Source: Paenibacillus qinlingensis
GTDB lineage: Bacteria > Bacillota > Bacilli > Paenibacillales > NBRC-103111
Direction of reading: 5' to 3'
Length of the DNA: 64,000 nt
Assembly: GCF_013204845.1 (NCBI RefSeq)
Contig: NZ_JABMKY010000021.1
Span: 80,035-144,034 of the forward strand
A model generated the notes under the pieces. It was given only the letters and a program-made list of their open reading frames with translations, had not been told where the DNA came from and did not search any database. Below are positions 17,474 to 27,154 of the stretch, one piece after another (the first letter of the stretch is position 1; the number at the start of each line of letters is the position of its first letter). Made by a program: the position numbers and the translations under genes.

Positions 17474-18118
17474 ATGAGAATAATGATTGCAGATGATCAT
17501 CCGATATTTCGAAGCGGTGTCCGAAATTTGCTGCAAACCACGGAAGATTTAATCGTCGTTGGAGAAGCCGCATCTGGAGACGAAGTAATGGGGCTCGTGG
17601 AACAATGTCAGCCTGATTTGATATTAATGGACATTCGAATGCCAGGGCTCAATGGGATTGAAGCGACTCGGTTAGTCAAAGAGAAATATCCGCACATCCA
17701 TGTGTTAATTCTCACCATGTTCCGTGACGACCAATCGGTCTTTACCGCCATGCGCGTTGGAGCCAAAGGATATGTGCTCAAAGACGCTGATGAAATCGAA
17801 TTGCTTCAGTCTGTTCGCATGGTTGGCAATGGAGGCGCCGTGTTCAGTTCTGATATTGCGGCACGGATGATGCATTTCTTCTCCGAACCAAGAACACGCA
17901 ATCCATCGGAGCATCCAGCACTATCTGAGCTGTCCAAACGTGAAATGGAGATTTTGGAGCGGATGGCTGAAGGCCATACCAATGCCCAGATCGGGGCACA
18001 TCTAACGATTAGTGCCAAAACCGTTGCCAACTACGTTTCTATGATTTTAAATAAATTGCAGGTTGAAGACCGCAATGAAGCCAGCAGAATCTTGCAAGAA
18101 TTTCGGGAAGGTTCATAG
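17474..18118 (+). CDS. NarL/LuxR-family response regulator
   Basis: A 214-aa transcription regulator. The receiver domain has acidic D7/D8, the phosphoacceptor D53 in LILMDIRMPGLNG, and LKDADEIELL after the conserved Lys. The C-terminal LuxR-type helix-turn-helix is LSKREMEILERMAEGHTNAQ with ISAKTVANYVSMILNKL. It is cotranscribed with the histidine kinase, which should phosphorylate it, and a strong terminator follows. Targets are unknown. The nearby small membrane gene on the opposite strand is a reasonable candidate. Confidence 0.92.
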   Translation: MRIMIADDHPIFRSGVRNLLQTTEDLIVVGEAASGDEVMGLVEQCQPDLILMDIRMPGLNGIEATRLVKEKYPHIHVLILTMFRDDQSVFTAMRVGAKGYVLKDADEIELLQSVRMVGNGGAVFSSDIAARMMHFFSEPRTRNPSEHPALSELSKREMEILERMAEGHTNAQIGAHLTISAKTVANYVSMILNKLQVEDRNEASRILQEFREGS

Positions 18119-18127
18119 CATGAAAGA

Positions 18128-18168
18128 AGCCTCGGCCACGGAAATCATGGCCAGAGGCTTTTATTTTG
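18128..18168 (+). terminator. Rho-independent terminator of the two-component operon
   Basis: AGCCTCGGCCA / TGGCCAGAGGCT form a long stem with one mismatch. TTTATTTTG follows. Confidence 0.85.
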
Positions 18169-18306
18169 TCTAGTCTTAATAAACATACTCGTCTCAACAG
18201 CCAAATTACCCAAAATGAACAAACTGCTGAGTGGAGTCACCTAAAATCTGCCGTCTCAGCCCCCTGGTCACCGAAAAGTAACTCCGAGCCGTGTGTTCCA
18301 GGCAAA

Positions 18307-18494
18307 TAGATGGATTTTGTACAGTTATTTTACGAGATTTTCCGATCAAGCGCTCATTTGATGGAAAACCTACAGTTAATTTCATGCATTCTAGCCAAGT
18401 GGAACAAAAGAAGTAGCTTTAACTACATATTTTCCAGTTATATCGAGTTTTCGAAGAAACTTGGCTTAAATAGCTGTACTATTTCCAGTTAAAG
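18307..18494. repeat. Composite hairpin repeat, family R3 (TGGAAAA-N-TACAGTTA), four units
   Basis: The gap 18169-18509 contains two forward units (18311-18330 and ATGGAAAACCTACAGTTAAT at 18361-18380) and two inverted ones (18418-18440 and 18471-18492, e.g. TAGCTGTACTATTTCCAGTT). Related copies lie at 38411-38598 and 46139-46215. Nothing coding is seen. Confidence 0.75.
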
Positions 18495-18509
18495 CAACGA
18501 AGTAGCCGG

Positions 18510-20177
18510 TTATTTGGTCGAGCTCACCTGCAACAGGTGAGCTTCTTTGGTTCTATTGAAATGGGTGAAGGTGAATAGATAATCACCCTTAAAGTAACTA
18601 TTCTTGTACGCGCCAGCACCTGCGCCAACTTCCAGTTCCATAATGCTGTAGCCTGCATCGTTCGGCTCGTTCAGCTTCTTGAACGTTTCGATGCCTGGCT
18701 GCAGCAGCGCTAGAGGCTTCGAGCCCCAAATGCTAAGTGATGTGACCACCGCTTCCTTCGGGTTGGTCTTCGACGGCTCTACCAGCAGCGACAGCTGGTA
18801 GGCCGGGTAGCTCAGCAGCAGCTTCACACCCGCTGCTGCCCCAGCCCCCGCGCCTGCCGCGTCGGCAGCCCCCGCGCCTGCCGCGTCGGCAGCCGGCGCA
18901 ACACCGGAGGCGTCTGCGACCGCCGCCTCCTGCCCCGCGAGCATGACGCTGTCATCCTGCAGCGTCACTTCCGCCGGTTTGCCCAGCAAGTCTTCGACTT
19001 TCTTGCTGGACAAACCGATAAAGCCCTGCAGGCTGACGGCGCCGCCTGCCCAGAAACTCCGCAGCAGCGGCGCACCGTCTGCGTCAAACAACGTACCAAG
19101 GCCGTCGTAGACGCTGGCCTTGAAATCCCCTTTGTAGACGAGTTTGCCTAACTCGTCATAGGCTTCCCCGACGCCGGTCAGGGCGCCGCTCTGGAACGCG
19201 CCTTTGAGGCGCGGTACACCTTTTTCATCGAAAGAGGTGCCCTCGCCATTATACAAACCTACAAGGAATTGGCCTTTATACTTCATCATGCCGCTAGGGT
19301 AGAACTCCGTGCCTTCACCTGAGTAGCTGCCGTTTTTGAAGCCGCCTTCATACAAGAGAATGCCCTTCGAATCAAAAAGCTTGCCAGCCCCATTATACAA
19401 ACTTGCGGAAAATTCTCCTTCATATTGGGTGATTCCTCCCGAGGAAAAGAGCTTGCCAGCGCCATTATACATGCCGCCATTGAAGGCTCCTTCATAGAGC
19501 AAGTCACCACTGGGTACATACAACTTGCCAGCCCCGCCGAATTTGCCATTTTGAAACTCGCCGGTATAGATGACTCTCTGCTTTTCATCGTACATGGCGC
19601 CAGCGCCATTATAGACATCGGCTGTGAAGGCGCCTTTATAAATCAGGTGTCCTTGCTCATCATAGAGCGCGCCGTTTCCATTTCTCAGACCTTTTTCATA
19701 ATCACCCTCGTACGCGAGGACGCCGTTGTCATGGTAAAGCTTACCTTTACCCGAATAAAGACCATCTACCAAATCACCAACATAGCGAGCTTCTTTTTTA
19801 TCTTTTTTGGGATCGGCAACGATTTTACCATTCCCTGAAAAGCTGCCCAGTTTAGGTGAGTTTTCTTGAAGTACGGGGACACGGTTAAGCCATTTGTTTA
19901 CGATTGCAGGCGGGCGTATGAAGATGAAGAAAGCTAGAACGAGCAGGAATAATAGGATGAAAATTAGCAGTCTTTTGGAGATGTAGTAGGAGCCGATCAA
20001 AACGTAGTTTTTCAATGAGGATTCACGCGTTTGTAACATGGTTCGCATCATTTGTTGAAACTTAATAATCGCTAGCTTAGGCAGCCTTCCTACGGTTAGG
20101 ATGGCCTTCATAATATGCCCGATGAAAGGTGCTACGATAGGCTTCAGCACTTTCTCAATCGTTTTAATCGGCTCCAA
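18510..20177 (-). CDS. MORN-repeat membrane protein
   Basis: About 555 aa. An N-terminal cytoplasmic stretch leads to one membrane helix (LLIFILLFLLVLAFFIFI), then about ten consecutive MORN-type repeats of 23 residues (pattern YxGxFxxGxYxGxGxLyxxxG), from about residue 135 to 370. An Ala/Gly-rich linker follows, containing a near-perfect 24-base DNA duplication near 18840-18900, then a C-terminal domain I do not recognise. The frame opens with GTG at 20186, but AAGGAG abuts it, so the TTG at 20177 is the better start. It lies 37 bases downstream of the DUF4280 gene on the same strand and is presumably cotranscribed. MORN repeats usually bind membranes or proteins. Confidence 0.8.
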   Translation of the reverse strand: MEPIKTIEKVLKPIVAPFIGHIMKAILTVGRLPKLAIIKFQQMMRTMLQTRESSLKNYVLIGSYYISKRLLIFILLFLLVLAFFIFIRPPAIVNKWLNRVPVLQENSPKLGSFSGNGKIVADPKKDKKEARYVGDLVDGLYSGKGKLYHDNGVLAYEGDYEKGLRNGNGALYDEQGHLIYKGAFTADVYNGAGAMYDEKQRVIYTGEFQNGKFGGAGKLYVPSGDLLYEGAFNGGMYNGAGKLFSSGGITQYEGEFSASLYNGAGKLFDSKGILLYEGGFKNGSYSGEGTEFYPSGMMKYKGQFLVGLYNGEGTSFDEKGVPRLKGAFQSGALTGVGEAYDELGKLVYKGDFKASVYDGLGTLFDADGAPLLRSFWAGGAVSLQGFIGLSSKKVEDLLGKPAEVTLQDDSVMLAGQEAAVADASGVAPAADAAGAGAADAAGAGAGAAAGVKLLLSYPAYQLSLLVEPSKTNPKEAVVTSLSIWGSKPLALLQPGIETFKKLNEPNDAGYSIMELEVGAGAGAYKNSYFKGDYLFTFTHFNRTKEAHLLQVSSTK

Positions 20178-20214
20178 TGCTCTCACTCCTTATTTCAACT
20201 GTAAAAAGAAAAAT

Positions 20215-20601
20215 TTATGGGACCTGAATCGTCATCTGACCAGGTTGTTGAACGGAAATAACACCGCCCCAGTTACACATGCATTTGGAACTATTGTTAA
20301 GCGCGGGCATATTCGCGACAAGGACAGTCGGAGCTCCGGGTGCCCAAGGCGCAGCTGTGACGGGGATGCAGGGCATCGGTGTCAAAACGCCAAGAGCCGC
20401 AGCTGTTGCCGCTGCAACCATCGGATTGGATGGGGAATTACACATACCAAACGGCAGTATATTCACCATGGGCTTATTATCCATAATATTGGCAATAGGC
20501 ATTGCGGTCATGACCATATTCGCAGGAAGCACCATTAGCGAACTGGGTGCAGCACCGAACGTGCATTGCAGCATCGCGCCGCCGCATACGATATTCCCCA
20601 T
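20215..20601 (-). CDS. DUF4280 PAAR-like protein
   Basis: A 128-aa protein matching the DUF4280 family: an N-terminal GAMLQCTFGAAPSSL, then PFGMCNSPSNP, VLTPMPCIPVTAAPW and a C-terminal SSKCMCNWGGVISV. DUF4280 is a PAAR-like fold, and PAAR proteins cap the spikes of contractile injection machines and can carry effectors. The conserved cysteines (C6, C13 and three later ones) are visible. No membrane helix or signal peptide is seen. It leads a minus-strand pair with the MORN gene and is divergent from the TolC-like gene. No VgrG, sheath or tube gene is adjacent, so its partner spike must be encoded elsewhere, or the protein works outside an injection machine. Confidence 0.85.
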   Translation of the reverse strand: MGNIVCGGAMLQCTFGAAPSSLMVLPANMVMTAMPIANIMDNKPMVNILPFGMCNSPSNPMVAAATAAALGVLTPMPCIPVTAAPWAPGAPTVLVANMPALNNSSKCMCNWGGVISVQQPGQMTIQVP

Positions 20602-20820
20602 GATTCAAGCCCCTTCCTTGAAATTATTTCCCGTGCAATAATTCGGCAAAATATGCTGTCATCTATCTTTTATACTACTAGAAAAGGTTATATGCGGCAA
20701 TCTAATCCTATATTCGCTAGATTTCGCTATTTTTCTCCAAAGAATGGATGCGTGAGTGGTAGAGATATTGTACTATAAAGAGAGAGAAGTACGTGAGCGG
20801 AGGGGTTTGTTCTGATTGGT

Positions 20821-23800
20821 TTGAATATGGTGAAAATAGGGCTTGTAGGCATACTTGCAACCTCCTCAATCCTGACGGCAAGTGCTCGGGTGGAAGCTGC
20901 TGGAGTGAAAGCATTGACCATGGGGGAAGCGATTAAACAAGGGCTTCAGAAGAGTACTCAGCTGCGCGATGCCAGAACGGATGTTTTGAAGAAGAGAATC
21001 GAGCTGGAACAAGCGCAGCACACAGTTAACAATGAGGAAGCCAAAGCTGCTGGTTTGTTCGCCAGGCCTCGTAATTTAAGCCAAGATATTGGAACGCGAA
21101 TGAAAGTGCCAGATGCTAGATCTCAGTTGTATTTGGCTCAGGAAACCTTGCGTCAGCAAGGGGATTCAGCTCGATATGAAATTGAGAAAAGTTATTTAAC
21201 TGCGTATCAAGATGCAGTGGCTGAGGAGCGTGCTCGAAAGAAAGTTGAGGAAGCAAAAACATCCTTAGACACGGTACTGAAGAAAAGGAAATTCGGTCTC
21301 GCAGATGGGGCTGAACAAGACAAAGTGGACAAAGCGCTGGAGAAGGCAACTTCGGACTACAAACAAGCGCAGTTGACGGCGAAGTCTAGTCGGTTAGCAC
21401 TAGGTAAATTACTGGGGCTCGATATGGAAAATAAAGTGGAACTTTCGTTTCAGCCGGATTACGCGGATTTGAATGAGAAAATGCTTCCTACCTTTCTAGC
21501 GATGGGACAGAAAACAACAGTAAGCTTGTTAAGAGATACGGAGGCTCGTCGTTTAGCGGATGAAAAGCTGAATACGACACGTAATTTATATAGCAGTAAA
21601 TTTGGCCCAGCCCGCATGAGGGTGATGGATGGATTATTTAAAGAGCAAGAAATTGATATGGATCTTTTTCAAGCAAGCTATGAGGAAACACTTGGGCGGG
21701 TGAAAGAGGATTGGCAGGGATTTTTTATGCTGCTCGGGTTCATTCCTATTCCAAAATCGCTGCTGCAAGGTGAATTTGATGGACTGCGTTATTTGGATGA
21801 CTTGACGAATGCGTTGCCACTTGCAACCATGGAGCAGAACAAGGTTCAACTGCAGGAAAAAGAAAGCCGAAATGCTGTCATTGCAGCTGTACGGCAATCT
21901 TTCTTGGAAGGCAAGGGAGCGGAAGAAGCTTATGCGCAAGCATTGCGTGATAAGGATAATGCGACAACCAATTTAGCGAAGGCGAACCAAAAGGTGAAGC
22001 TGAGCTTGATGAAATCAGAGGAGCTTCAAGCTTATAAAGATGCGGTTGATCAGGCGGATCAACAAATTGTGGCTGCACAAATTGCCTATAAAATGGCGCT
22101 AGGAAAGCTCGATCAAGGAACGGGTGGAGCTGTGAATCGTACGCTTCGCGAAGGGATACTGCCGTATCGGGATCTCGATGATGGATTGACGCCGATGAAA
22201 CCGCAGAAACCGAGAGCTCCATTGGGTACTTGGAAGCTGAAACCAGCGGTTGGACAGCTGCTTAGCGATTTCAGTATAAATGTAAGCAAGAAACTGGGTG
22301 CAACGGACTACGCCGTATTTACCACAGATGGTAAACGTGTTGGAAAGCGAACCAAAGTCAATAAGCCGTTGCGGAATCTAACGCTAAAATTCAGTCAAAT
22401 TGACCAGCTTAAGGTCGTGCTCTATAAAAAAGGGAAAGTCATTCAGACGCTGCCGCTCGATGGAAAAGGAAGTACAGGGCAGTTAGTTGCAGCTAGCACT
22501 GAGAACGGCGCGGCTTCGGGAGATGCAAGCGGGAGTGCTGGTACGGATGGACAAACAGGAAGCGATGGCAGTACTGGAAACAACGGGAATAACGGAAACA
22601 CAGGAAACACAAGCAACAGCGGAACTCAAGGAAATGCTGGTGCTAATGAAAATAATGGTGGCAAAGGAAGTACTGGTACTGGTGGCGCCAATGGCGGTGG
22701 CTCTGGCTCTGCTAATGGAAATGCAGGCACTGGTAACGGTGACGGAGATGAGAGCGGAACAGATGACAACGCCGAGAATGCTGGGCAAGGTGAAGGTTCT
22801 GGCGGTGAGGACGAAGGCTTAGGAACGATCATTATCGGATCGTACAAAGTGAAGCTAGAAGCGTTGACGCCTGAGGCTTTTAATGCGGCAACCGCTACAA
22901 TGGCGACTTCAGGGCAAGGGATGGTATATCAATCGGATAAGCCAGGCGCTCCATGGATGGGTATGGATGATATCTTAGATCCTAACGTACTAACAGACCC
23001 GCCAAGCTCTGTCATTCTATCCCAAAAAGCTGTGGATGCGATCAAGGTGACCATTGAGATCAAGGCGCCAGGCACGATTGCTTCTCTGGAGACGCCTGAG
23101 CAGCTTCAAGGAAAGATCGATACACTAAAACAAGACATCGAGAAACTAGAAGTCGCCAAAACTACCGCAGTTGCTGCCATGAAGCTGAGCGAGATCGCCG
23201 ATCTCGCTGTGCAGATCAAGGACGCGCAAGCTCAGCTCGGTATGCTAGAGGCGCTGATCAAAGGCGACACCAAAGCTGCGCTCGCGAAGATGGCGCTCGT
23301 GAACAACCCGGACGCGCTGATCGCAGCGCTGTCCGAGGAAGCATCGCCGGCTGAGCCGGGCGATGGCTCTACAGGCAATGGCGGCGACGGTACCCCCGCC
23401 ACCACTGATGGCCAGGCCAGCGAAGATCAGCTGGCCTCTCAAGCTGCGCTCCAGCAGCAGAAGCTGGAGCAAGCCCTCGCCGCCGGCGAGCCGGAAGCCG
23501 CTGCAGCCATGCTGCAGCAGCTTCTCGCGACGCAGGCGCAGCTCGCGGATGCGGAGTCAGGCGCATCCGAGGGTCTGGCTTCGCTCGCAGCAGCGAAGCA
23601 GAAACTGCAGACTGCGCTGAGCGCAGCGCAGGCGCAGCAGGACACGGAGCGGGTGGCGACGCTGACCCGCTCGATCGAGGCCGTCGACGCAGCGAAGCTG
23701 TCGACGCAGAAGGCCGCGCTGTTCGCGAAGCTGGACGGCGTGCAGGCACTACTTTCCGAGCTGCTGGCTAACGTAGCCGTTCAAGCAGCATTAAATCAGC

Positions 23801-24309
23801 AGATCGAAAAGCTGCTGGGCGAACTGCAGCTTCAGGAGAAGTTGAAGTATGCGCCAGAGGAGCTGCAAGAACTTGCAGAGGTTGCAGATAGTTTGGCGAG
23901 CATTACTTCCATCCCTGCTTCTGCTGATCTTGCTGAGGTTCCTGTCACGATTCAACCTCTTTCGGCAGAAAACGTGCTTTCTTCCAATATTTCTATCAAA
24001 TTTGCCGCTCCGCCTGTTATAATAAATGGGCAAGCCTATTTACCTATTAGATCCGTTTCTGAATCGTTTGGAGCGGCGGTAGATTGGGACCCGGAGAGCT
24101 TTACAGTCACGGTAAGCACGGAATATACAACCATTACAAGCTCTATTAATCAAGAGACTGCTTACATAGATGGACAGCCTATCGTGATCGATGGACCATC
24201 CCTGCTGCTAGATGGTAGGACTTATGTGCCATTAAGATTCATTTCCGAGTCATTAGGCCTAGGTGTCGACTGGAACGCAGCCATGCAAATCATTCAGATT
24301 ACAAATTAA
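20821..24309 (+). CDS. TolC-like coiled-coil secreted protein with C-terminal copper-amine-oxidase-like domain
   Basis: A 1162-aa exported protein. A short hydrophobic signal (VGILATSSILTASARVEA) precedes TMGEAIKQGLQKSTQLRDAR, the opening typical of outer-membrane efflux proteins, and long heptad-rich helices to about residue 445. A Gly/Asn/Thr/Ser-rich low-complexity linker spans about 565-675. A second Ala/Gln/Glu-rich coiled-coil region lies at about 755-1025. The end (about 1060-1162) has two copies of the stalk motif (LPIRSVSESFGAAVDWD; VPLRFISESLGLGVDWN) of the copper-amine-oxidase N-terminal-like domain, common in Paenibacillus surface proteins. The start is TTG at 20821 or ATG at 20827. 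It is probably cotranscribed with the next gene, 15 bases on. Function unknown. Confidence 0.75.
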   Translation: MNMVKIGLVGILATSSILTASARVEAAGVKALTMGEAIKQGLQKSTQLRDARTDVLKKRIELEQAQHTVNNEEAKAAGLFARPRNLSQDIGTRMKVPDARSQLYLAQETLRQQGDSARYEIEKSYLTAYQDAVAEERARKKVEEAKTSLDTVLKKRKFGLADGAEQDKVDKALEKATSDYKQAQLTAKSSRLALGKLLGLDMENKVELSFQPDYADLNEKMLPTFLAMGQKTTVSLLRDTEARRLADEKLNTTRNLYSSKFGPARMRVMDGLFKEQEIDMDLFQASYEETLGRVKEDWQGFFMLLGFIPIPKSLLQGEFDGLRYLDDLTNALPLATMEQNKVQLQEKESRNAVIAAVRQSFLEGKGAEEAYAQALRDKDNATTNLAKANQKVKLSLMKSEELQAYKDAVDQADQQIVAAQIAYKMALGKLDQGTGGAVNRTLREGILPYRDLDDGLTPMKPQKPRAPLGTWKLKPAVGQLLSDFSINVSKKLGATDYAVFTTDGKRVGKRTKVNKPLRNLTLKFSQIDQLKVVLYKKGKVIQTLPLDGKGSTGQLVAASTENGAASGDASGSAGTDGQTGSDGSTGNNGNNGNTGNTSNSGTQGNAGANENNGGKGSTGTGGANGGGSGSANGNAGTGNGDGDESGTDDNAENAGQGEGSGGEDEGLGTIIIGSYKVKLEALTPEAFNAATATMATSGQGMVYQSDKPGAPWMGMDDILDPNVLTDPPSSVILSQKAVDAIKVTIEIKAPGTIASLETPEQLQGKIDTLKQDIEKLEVAKTTAVAAMKLSEIADLAVQIKDAQAQLGMLEALIKGDTKAALAKMALVNNPDALIAALSEEASPAEPGDGSTGNGGDGTPATTDGQASEDQLASQAALQQQKLEQALAAGEPEAAAAMLQQLLATQAQLADAESGASEGLASLAAAKQKLQTALSAAQAQQDTERVATLTRSIEAVDAAKLSTQKAALFAKLDGVQALLSELLANVAVQAALNQQIEKLLGELQLQEKLKYAPEELQELAEVADSLASITSIPASADLAEVPVTIQPLSAENVLSSNISIKFAAPPVIINGQAYLPIRSVSESFGAAVDWDPESFTVTVSTEYTTITSSINQETAYIDGQPIVIDGPSLLLDGRTYVPLRFISESLGLGVDWNAAMQIIQITN

Positions 24310-24324
24310 GAGGAGATACAAGCG

Positions 24325-27093
24325 ATGAAGAAATCGATTGCGGCATTGCTGCTCGTCTTGCTGCTACTGGGTGCCGCAGGTACTTACCTGGGCACACACC
24401 AAGATAGTATCCAGCTGTGGCCATGGAAAAAGAGCATGCCTTTCGACGGTTTATCGAAGGCCATCTCAGACTCGCAGAATAACTTATTCGTCATCGATAA
24501 CGCCAAGAAAACGATACATAAACTGGATGCCCAAGGTATTCTTCAATTCTCCATTACTAGTGAAACGGGGAAGAATGGCGAAGTCTATCGTTTTAACGAT
24601 ATGGCGGTAGATGATCAGGGATATTTATATACGATTCGTACGTTATTAGATCCGTATGGAATTGCTGTCAAATCCGAACAAATTGTGCGCTATAAACCAA
24701 ACGGTGAATTTGATCGCAGCCTATTCACTCAGGAATATGGTGATGCTCAGACGAAGAGATACCGACTTGGCTCCTTACGCAATGTGCAAGTGCATGAGGG
24801 GATGGTGTATTTTTTCAATGATGAAGTGAAGAAGTTATCCTTATACGAAACACCAGTTGGCAACTCGACAACCACTGAGCCTAAATTAACGTATTCAATT
24901 ACGCTTCCAGCTAACAAATACGTGTCAGAAGCAGACGGATTTAAACCGGGTGAAATTTACTATTCCACGCGTAGCGGTGAAATTTATCGTGTTGGGACCG
25001 ATGGACGCTCCGAGTTGGTTTATCCGCTTGCTGGAGTAAACCGCACACAACGCAATTTCCCAGAGAGCCTGCATTTGGATCACCAGGGACGGTTGATTTT
25101 CATTGATTTTAACTCGCGTATGATTACAAGACTAGATCCGAAACAACCTTATGTATTGGAGGGGATTGTTAACGATGAGAAGGCCAAAGCGAGCGGTGTG
25201 GAGCTTGCTTTTGACGCGACTACGAGCAGTATTGGTCCCGATGGCAGTCTTATTATCGTAGAGTCCGCTCAAATTAATCGCCTACTCCCCGATGGTACGA
25301 TTACGCCTTCTCTAATTGAAGCGCAATTTAGTCGGTCTGCTCAAAACCATGCAATCCTCGTATGGTCGATTGCCATAGTATTCATTTTGTTGGTTCTATA
25401 TGCCATCAAAATCGTATTTGTTAACCTACTGAAAAGACGCTTGCCGCTTATGGTGAAGCAAATTTTCATTCTCATTCCTGTAATTGCTTTCTCCATGATT
25501 CTACTCTCTACCGTCATTTACAACAGTTTCTCTAAGAAAATGGAAGAAGAGACGTTCAGTGAGCTGATTTTACTGGCCAGAAACGGACAAAACCTTGTAG
25601 ATGGTGACAAATTGGAAAGCCTCACGTCTCCCTTGGATTATGGTGGTACTACCTATCAATCATTCCGCAAGAAGATTCAATCTGTTTTCGAGAACAATGC
25701 ACGAGATGATAATCAAGGCTTTTACAAGGCTGTATACAAGTATGAAAATGGCGTTATTTATCGCATTCTGGAAGATGATGACGGCATGCATATGTTTAAT
25801 CCATTTCAACAAACGCCTGAGAATCAACAGGTTGTATTAGAAGGCAAGCCAGCAACAGGTCAATGGGAAGATTTCTCTGGAGAATGGCGCTATGCCATTG
25901 CACCTATTTTTAATTCAGCGGGTAAAATTGTCGGTGTTTTCGAAACGAGTAAAAACCTGGATGGTTTGCTGAAGCATCGTCAATCCGTCCTCAACTCAAT
26001 CATTCGCAATATTGCTTTTATCTCGGTAGGCTTACTGCTCGTGCTTGTGTTCATGACCTATGTGCTTCTCTCTTCCATTCGAAAGCTGCGCAATAGCGTA
26101 GGTGAAATTGCCAAAGGAAATTGGGATACCGTTGTGAAAATTAATACACGGGATGAAGTGTCAGACCTTGGCGACAGTGTGAACATCATGGCTGCGCGTA
26201 TTCGAGACTATATCACCAAGGTTGAGAATTTCAGTCAATCCTACTATCGATTCGTTCCGCAGCAGTTTCTGCGGTTCTTGAACAAAGAGAGTATTCTGGA
26301 TGTCGAGCTTGGGGATCAAGTGGAACAGCACATGTCCATTCTCATTTTTAACATCCGAGGATTCTATCAATTATCCAAAAGGCTTTCGCCAGAGGAAAAC
26401 TTTAATTTCGTAAATTCTTTCCTCAAACGATTCGGTCCATATGTCCGCAAGCATGAAGGGCTTATGAATAAGTACTTGGGTGCGGGTTTCATGGCTCTAT
26501 TCCCAAATCAGACGGATGAAGCGCTGTTCGCTTGTGTGGAGATGCGGAAGGAGCTAGATATCTACAACTCGCATAGATTAAGCGTAGGTTATTCGCCGCT
26601 AGATTTCGGAATCGGTCTACATAAAGGACCGCTTCGCCTGGGTATCATTGGAGAGGAACAGCGTTTGGAAGGTAATGTTATCTCTGATGGAGTAAATCTA
26701 GCGACCATGCTGGAGAAGATGACGGAGCCGCTGGGATCATCCATTCTAATCACGGATTCTGTGATAAATACCTTGGTAAAGCCTAAGGACTTCCTTTATC
26801 GAGATCTTGGTTTGATCCAAGTGGATGGTGTCAAAGAGCCTCTTCACTTGTTCGATGTTTATCAAGGTGATGCAGAAACGATTCGCGCTTTAAAAGAGAA
26901 GACCAAAGCTTTGTTCGAGCAAGCTGTTACGTATTATCAGGTTGGACGGTTCTATGATGCACGCGAAGCGTTCTTAATGGTTATTAAACAGAATCGTCAA
27001 GATAAAGCGGCTCAATTGTATTTCTATATGTGTGATGAGTATTTCCAAAAAGGCACGACTGGTGAATGGAATGGTACATTATCTGTTTCTTAA
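24325..27093 (+). CDS. Membrane sensor with degenerate class III adenylate/guanylate cyclase domain
   Basis: 922 aa. An N-terminal helix anchors an extracellular beta-propeller (NHL/YncE-like, about 30-330). Two helices (about 345-370, 385-410), an outer sensor loop, another helix (about 560-583) and a HAMP linker follow. The cyclase-homology domain (about 670-845) keeps the fold motifs but has lost its chemistry. The first metal-binding Asp is Asn676 (IFNIRGFYQLS), the second is Ala720 (KYLGAGFMALF), and the transition-state Arg position is Met795 (VNLATMLEKM). The tail is TPR-like. It probably acts as a regulatory pseudoenzyme rather than making cAMP. AGAGGAG lies before the ATG. Confidence 0.85.
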   Translation: MKKSIAALLLVLLLLGAAGTYLGTHQDSIQLWPWKKSMPFDGLSKAISDSQNNLFVIDNAKKTIHKLDAQGILQFSITSETGKNGEVYRFNDMAVDDQGYLYTIRTLLDPYGIAVKSEQIVRYKPNGEFDRSLFTQEYGDAQTKRYRLGSLRNVQVHEGMVYFFNDEVKKLSLYETPVGNSTTTEPKLTYSITLPANKYVSEADGFKPGEIYYSTRSGEIYRVGTDGRSELVYPLAGVNRTQRNFPESLHLDHQGRLIFIDFNSRMITRLDPKQPYVLEGIVNDEKAKASGVELAFDATTSSIGPDGSLIIVESAQINRLLPDGTITPSLIEAQFSRSAQNHAILVWSIAIVFILLVLYAIKIVFVNLLKRRLPLMVKQIFILIPVIAFSMILLSTVIYNSFSKKMEEETFSELILLARNGQNLVDGDKLESLTSPLDYGGTTYQSFRKKIQSVFENNARDDNQGFYKAVYKYENGVIYRILEDDDGMHMFNPFQQTPENQQVVLEGKPATGQWEDFSGEWRYAIAPIFNSAGKIVGVFETSKNLDGLLKHRQSVLNSIIRNIAFISVGLLLVLVFMTYVLLSSIRKLRNSVGEIAKGNWDTVVKINTRDEVSDLGDSVNIMAARIRDYITKVENFSQSYYRFVPQQFLRFLNKESILDVELGDQVEQHMSILIFNIRGFYQLSKRLSPEENFNFVNSFLKRFGPYVRKHEGLMNKYLGAGFMALFPNQTDEALFACVEMRKELDIYNSHRLSVGYSPLDFGIGLHKGPLRLGIIGEEQRLEGNVISDGVNLATMLEKMTEPLGSSILITDSVINTLVKPKDFLYRDLGLIQVDGVKEPLHLFDVYQGDAETIRALKEKTKALFEQAVTYYQVGRFYDAREAFLMVIKQNRQDKAAQLYFYMCDEYFQKGTTGEWNGTLSVS

Positions 27094-27154
27094 GATGATG
27101 CTTACGAAACTTACGAAGCTAGTTTTCTTTCGAAAACGTTAAGGAGATTGTGAG

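Noticed and set aside
18310..18492. Short plus-strand frame in the R3 quartet
   Set aside because: It consists of the repeat hairpins and has no ribosome site.
22483..23749. Minus- and plus-strand open frames in the TolC-like gene
   Set aside because: They follow the Gly/Asn/Ala-rich composition of the real gene and lack RBS and domain features.
24325..27093. Active adenylate cyclase
   Set aside because: Both metal-binding Asp positions and the Arg position of the catalytic site are substituted.
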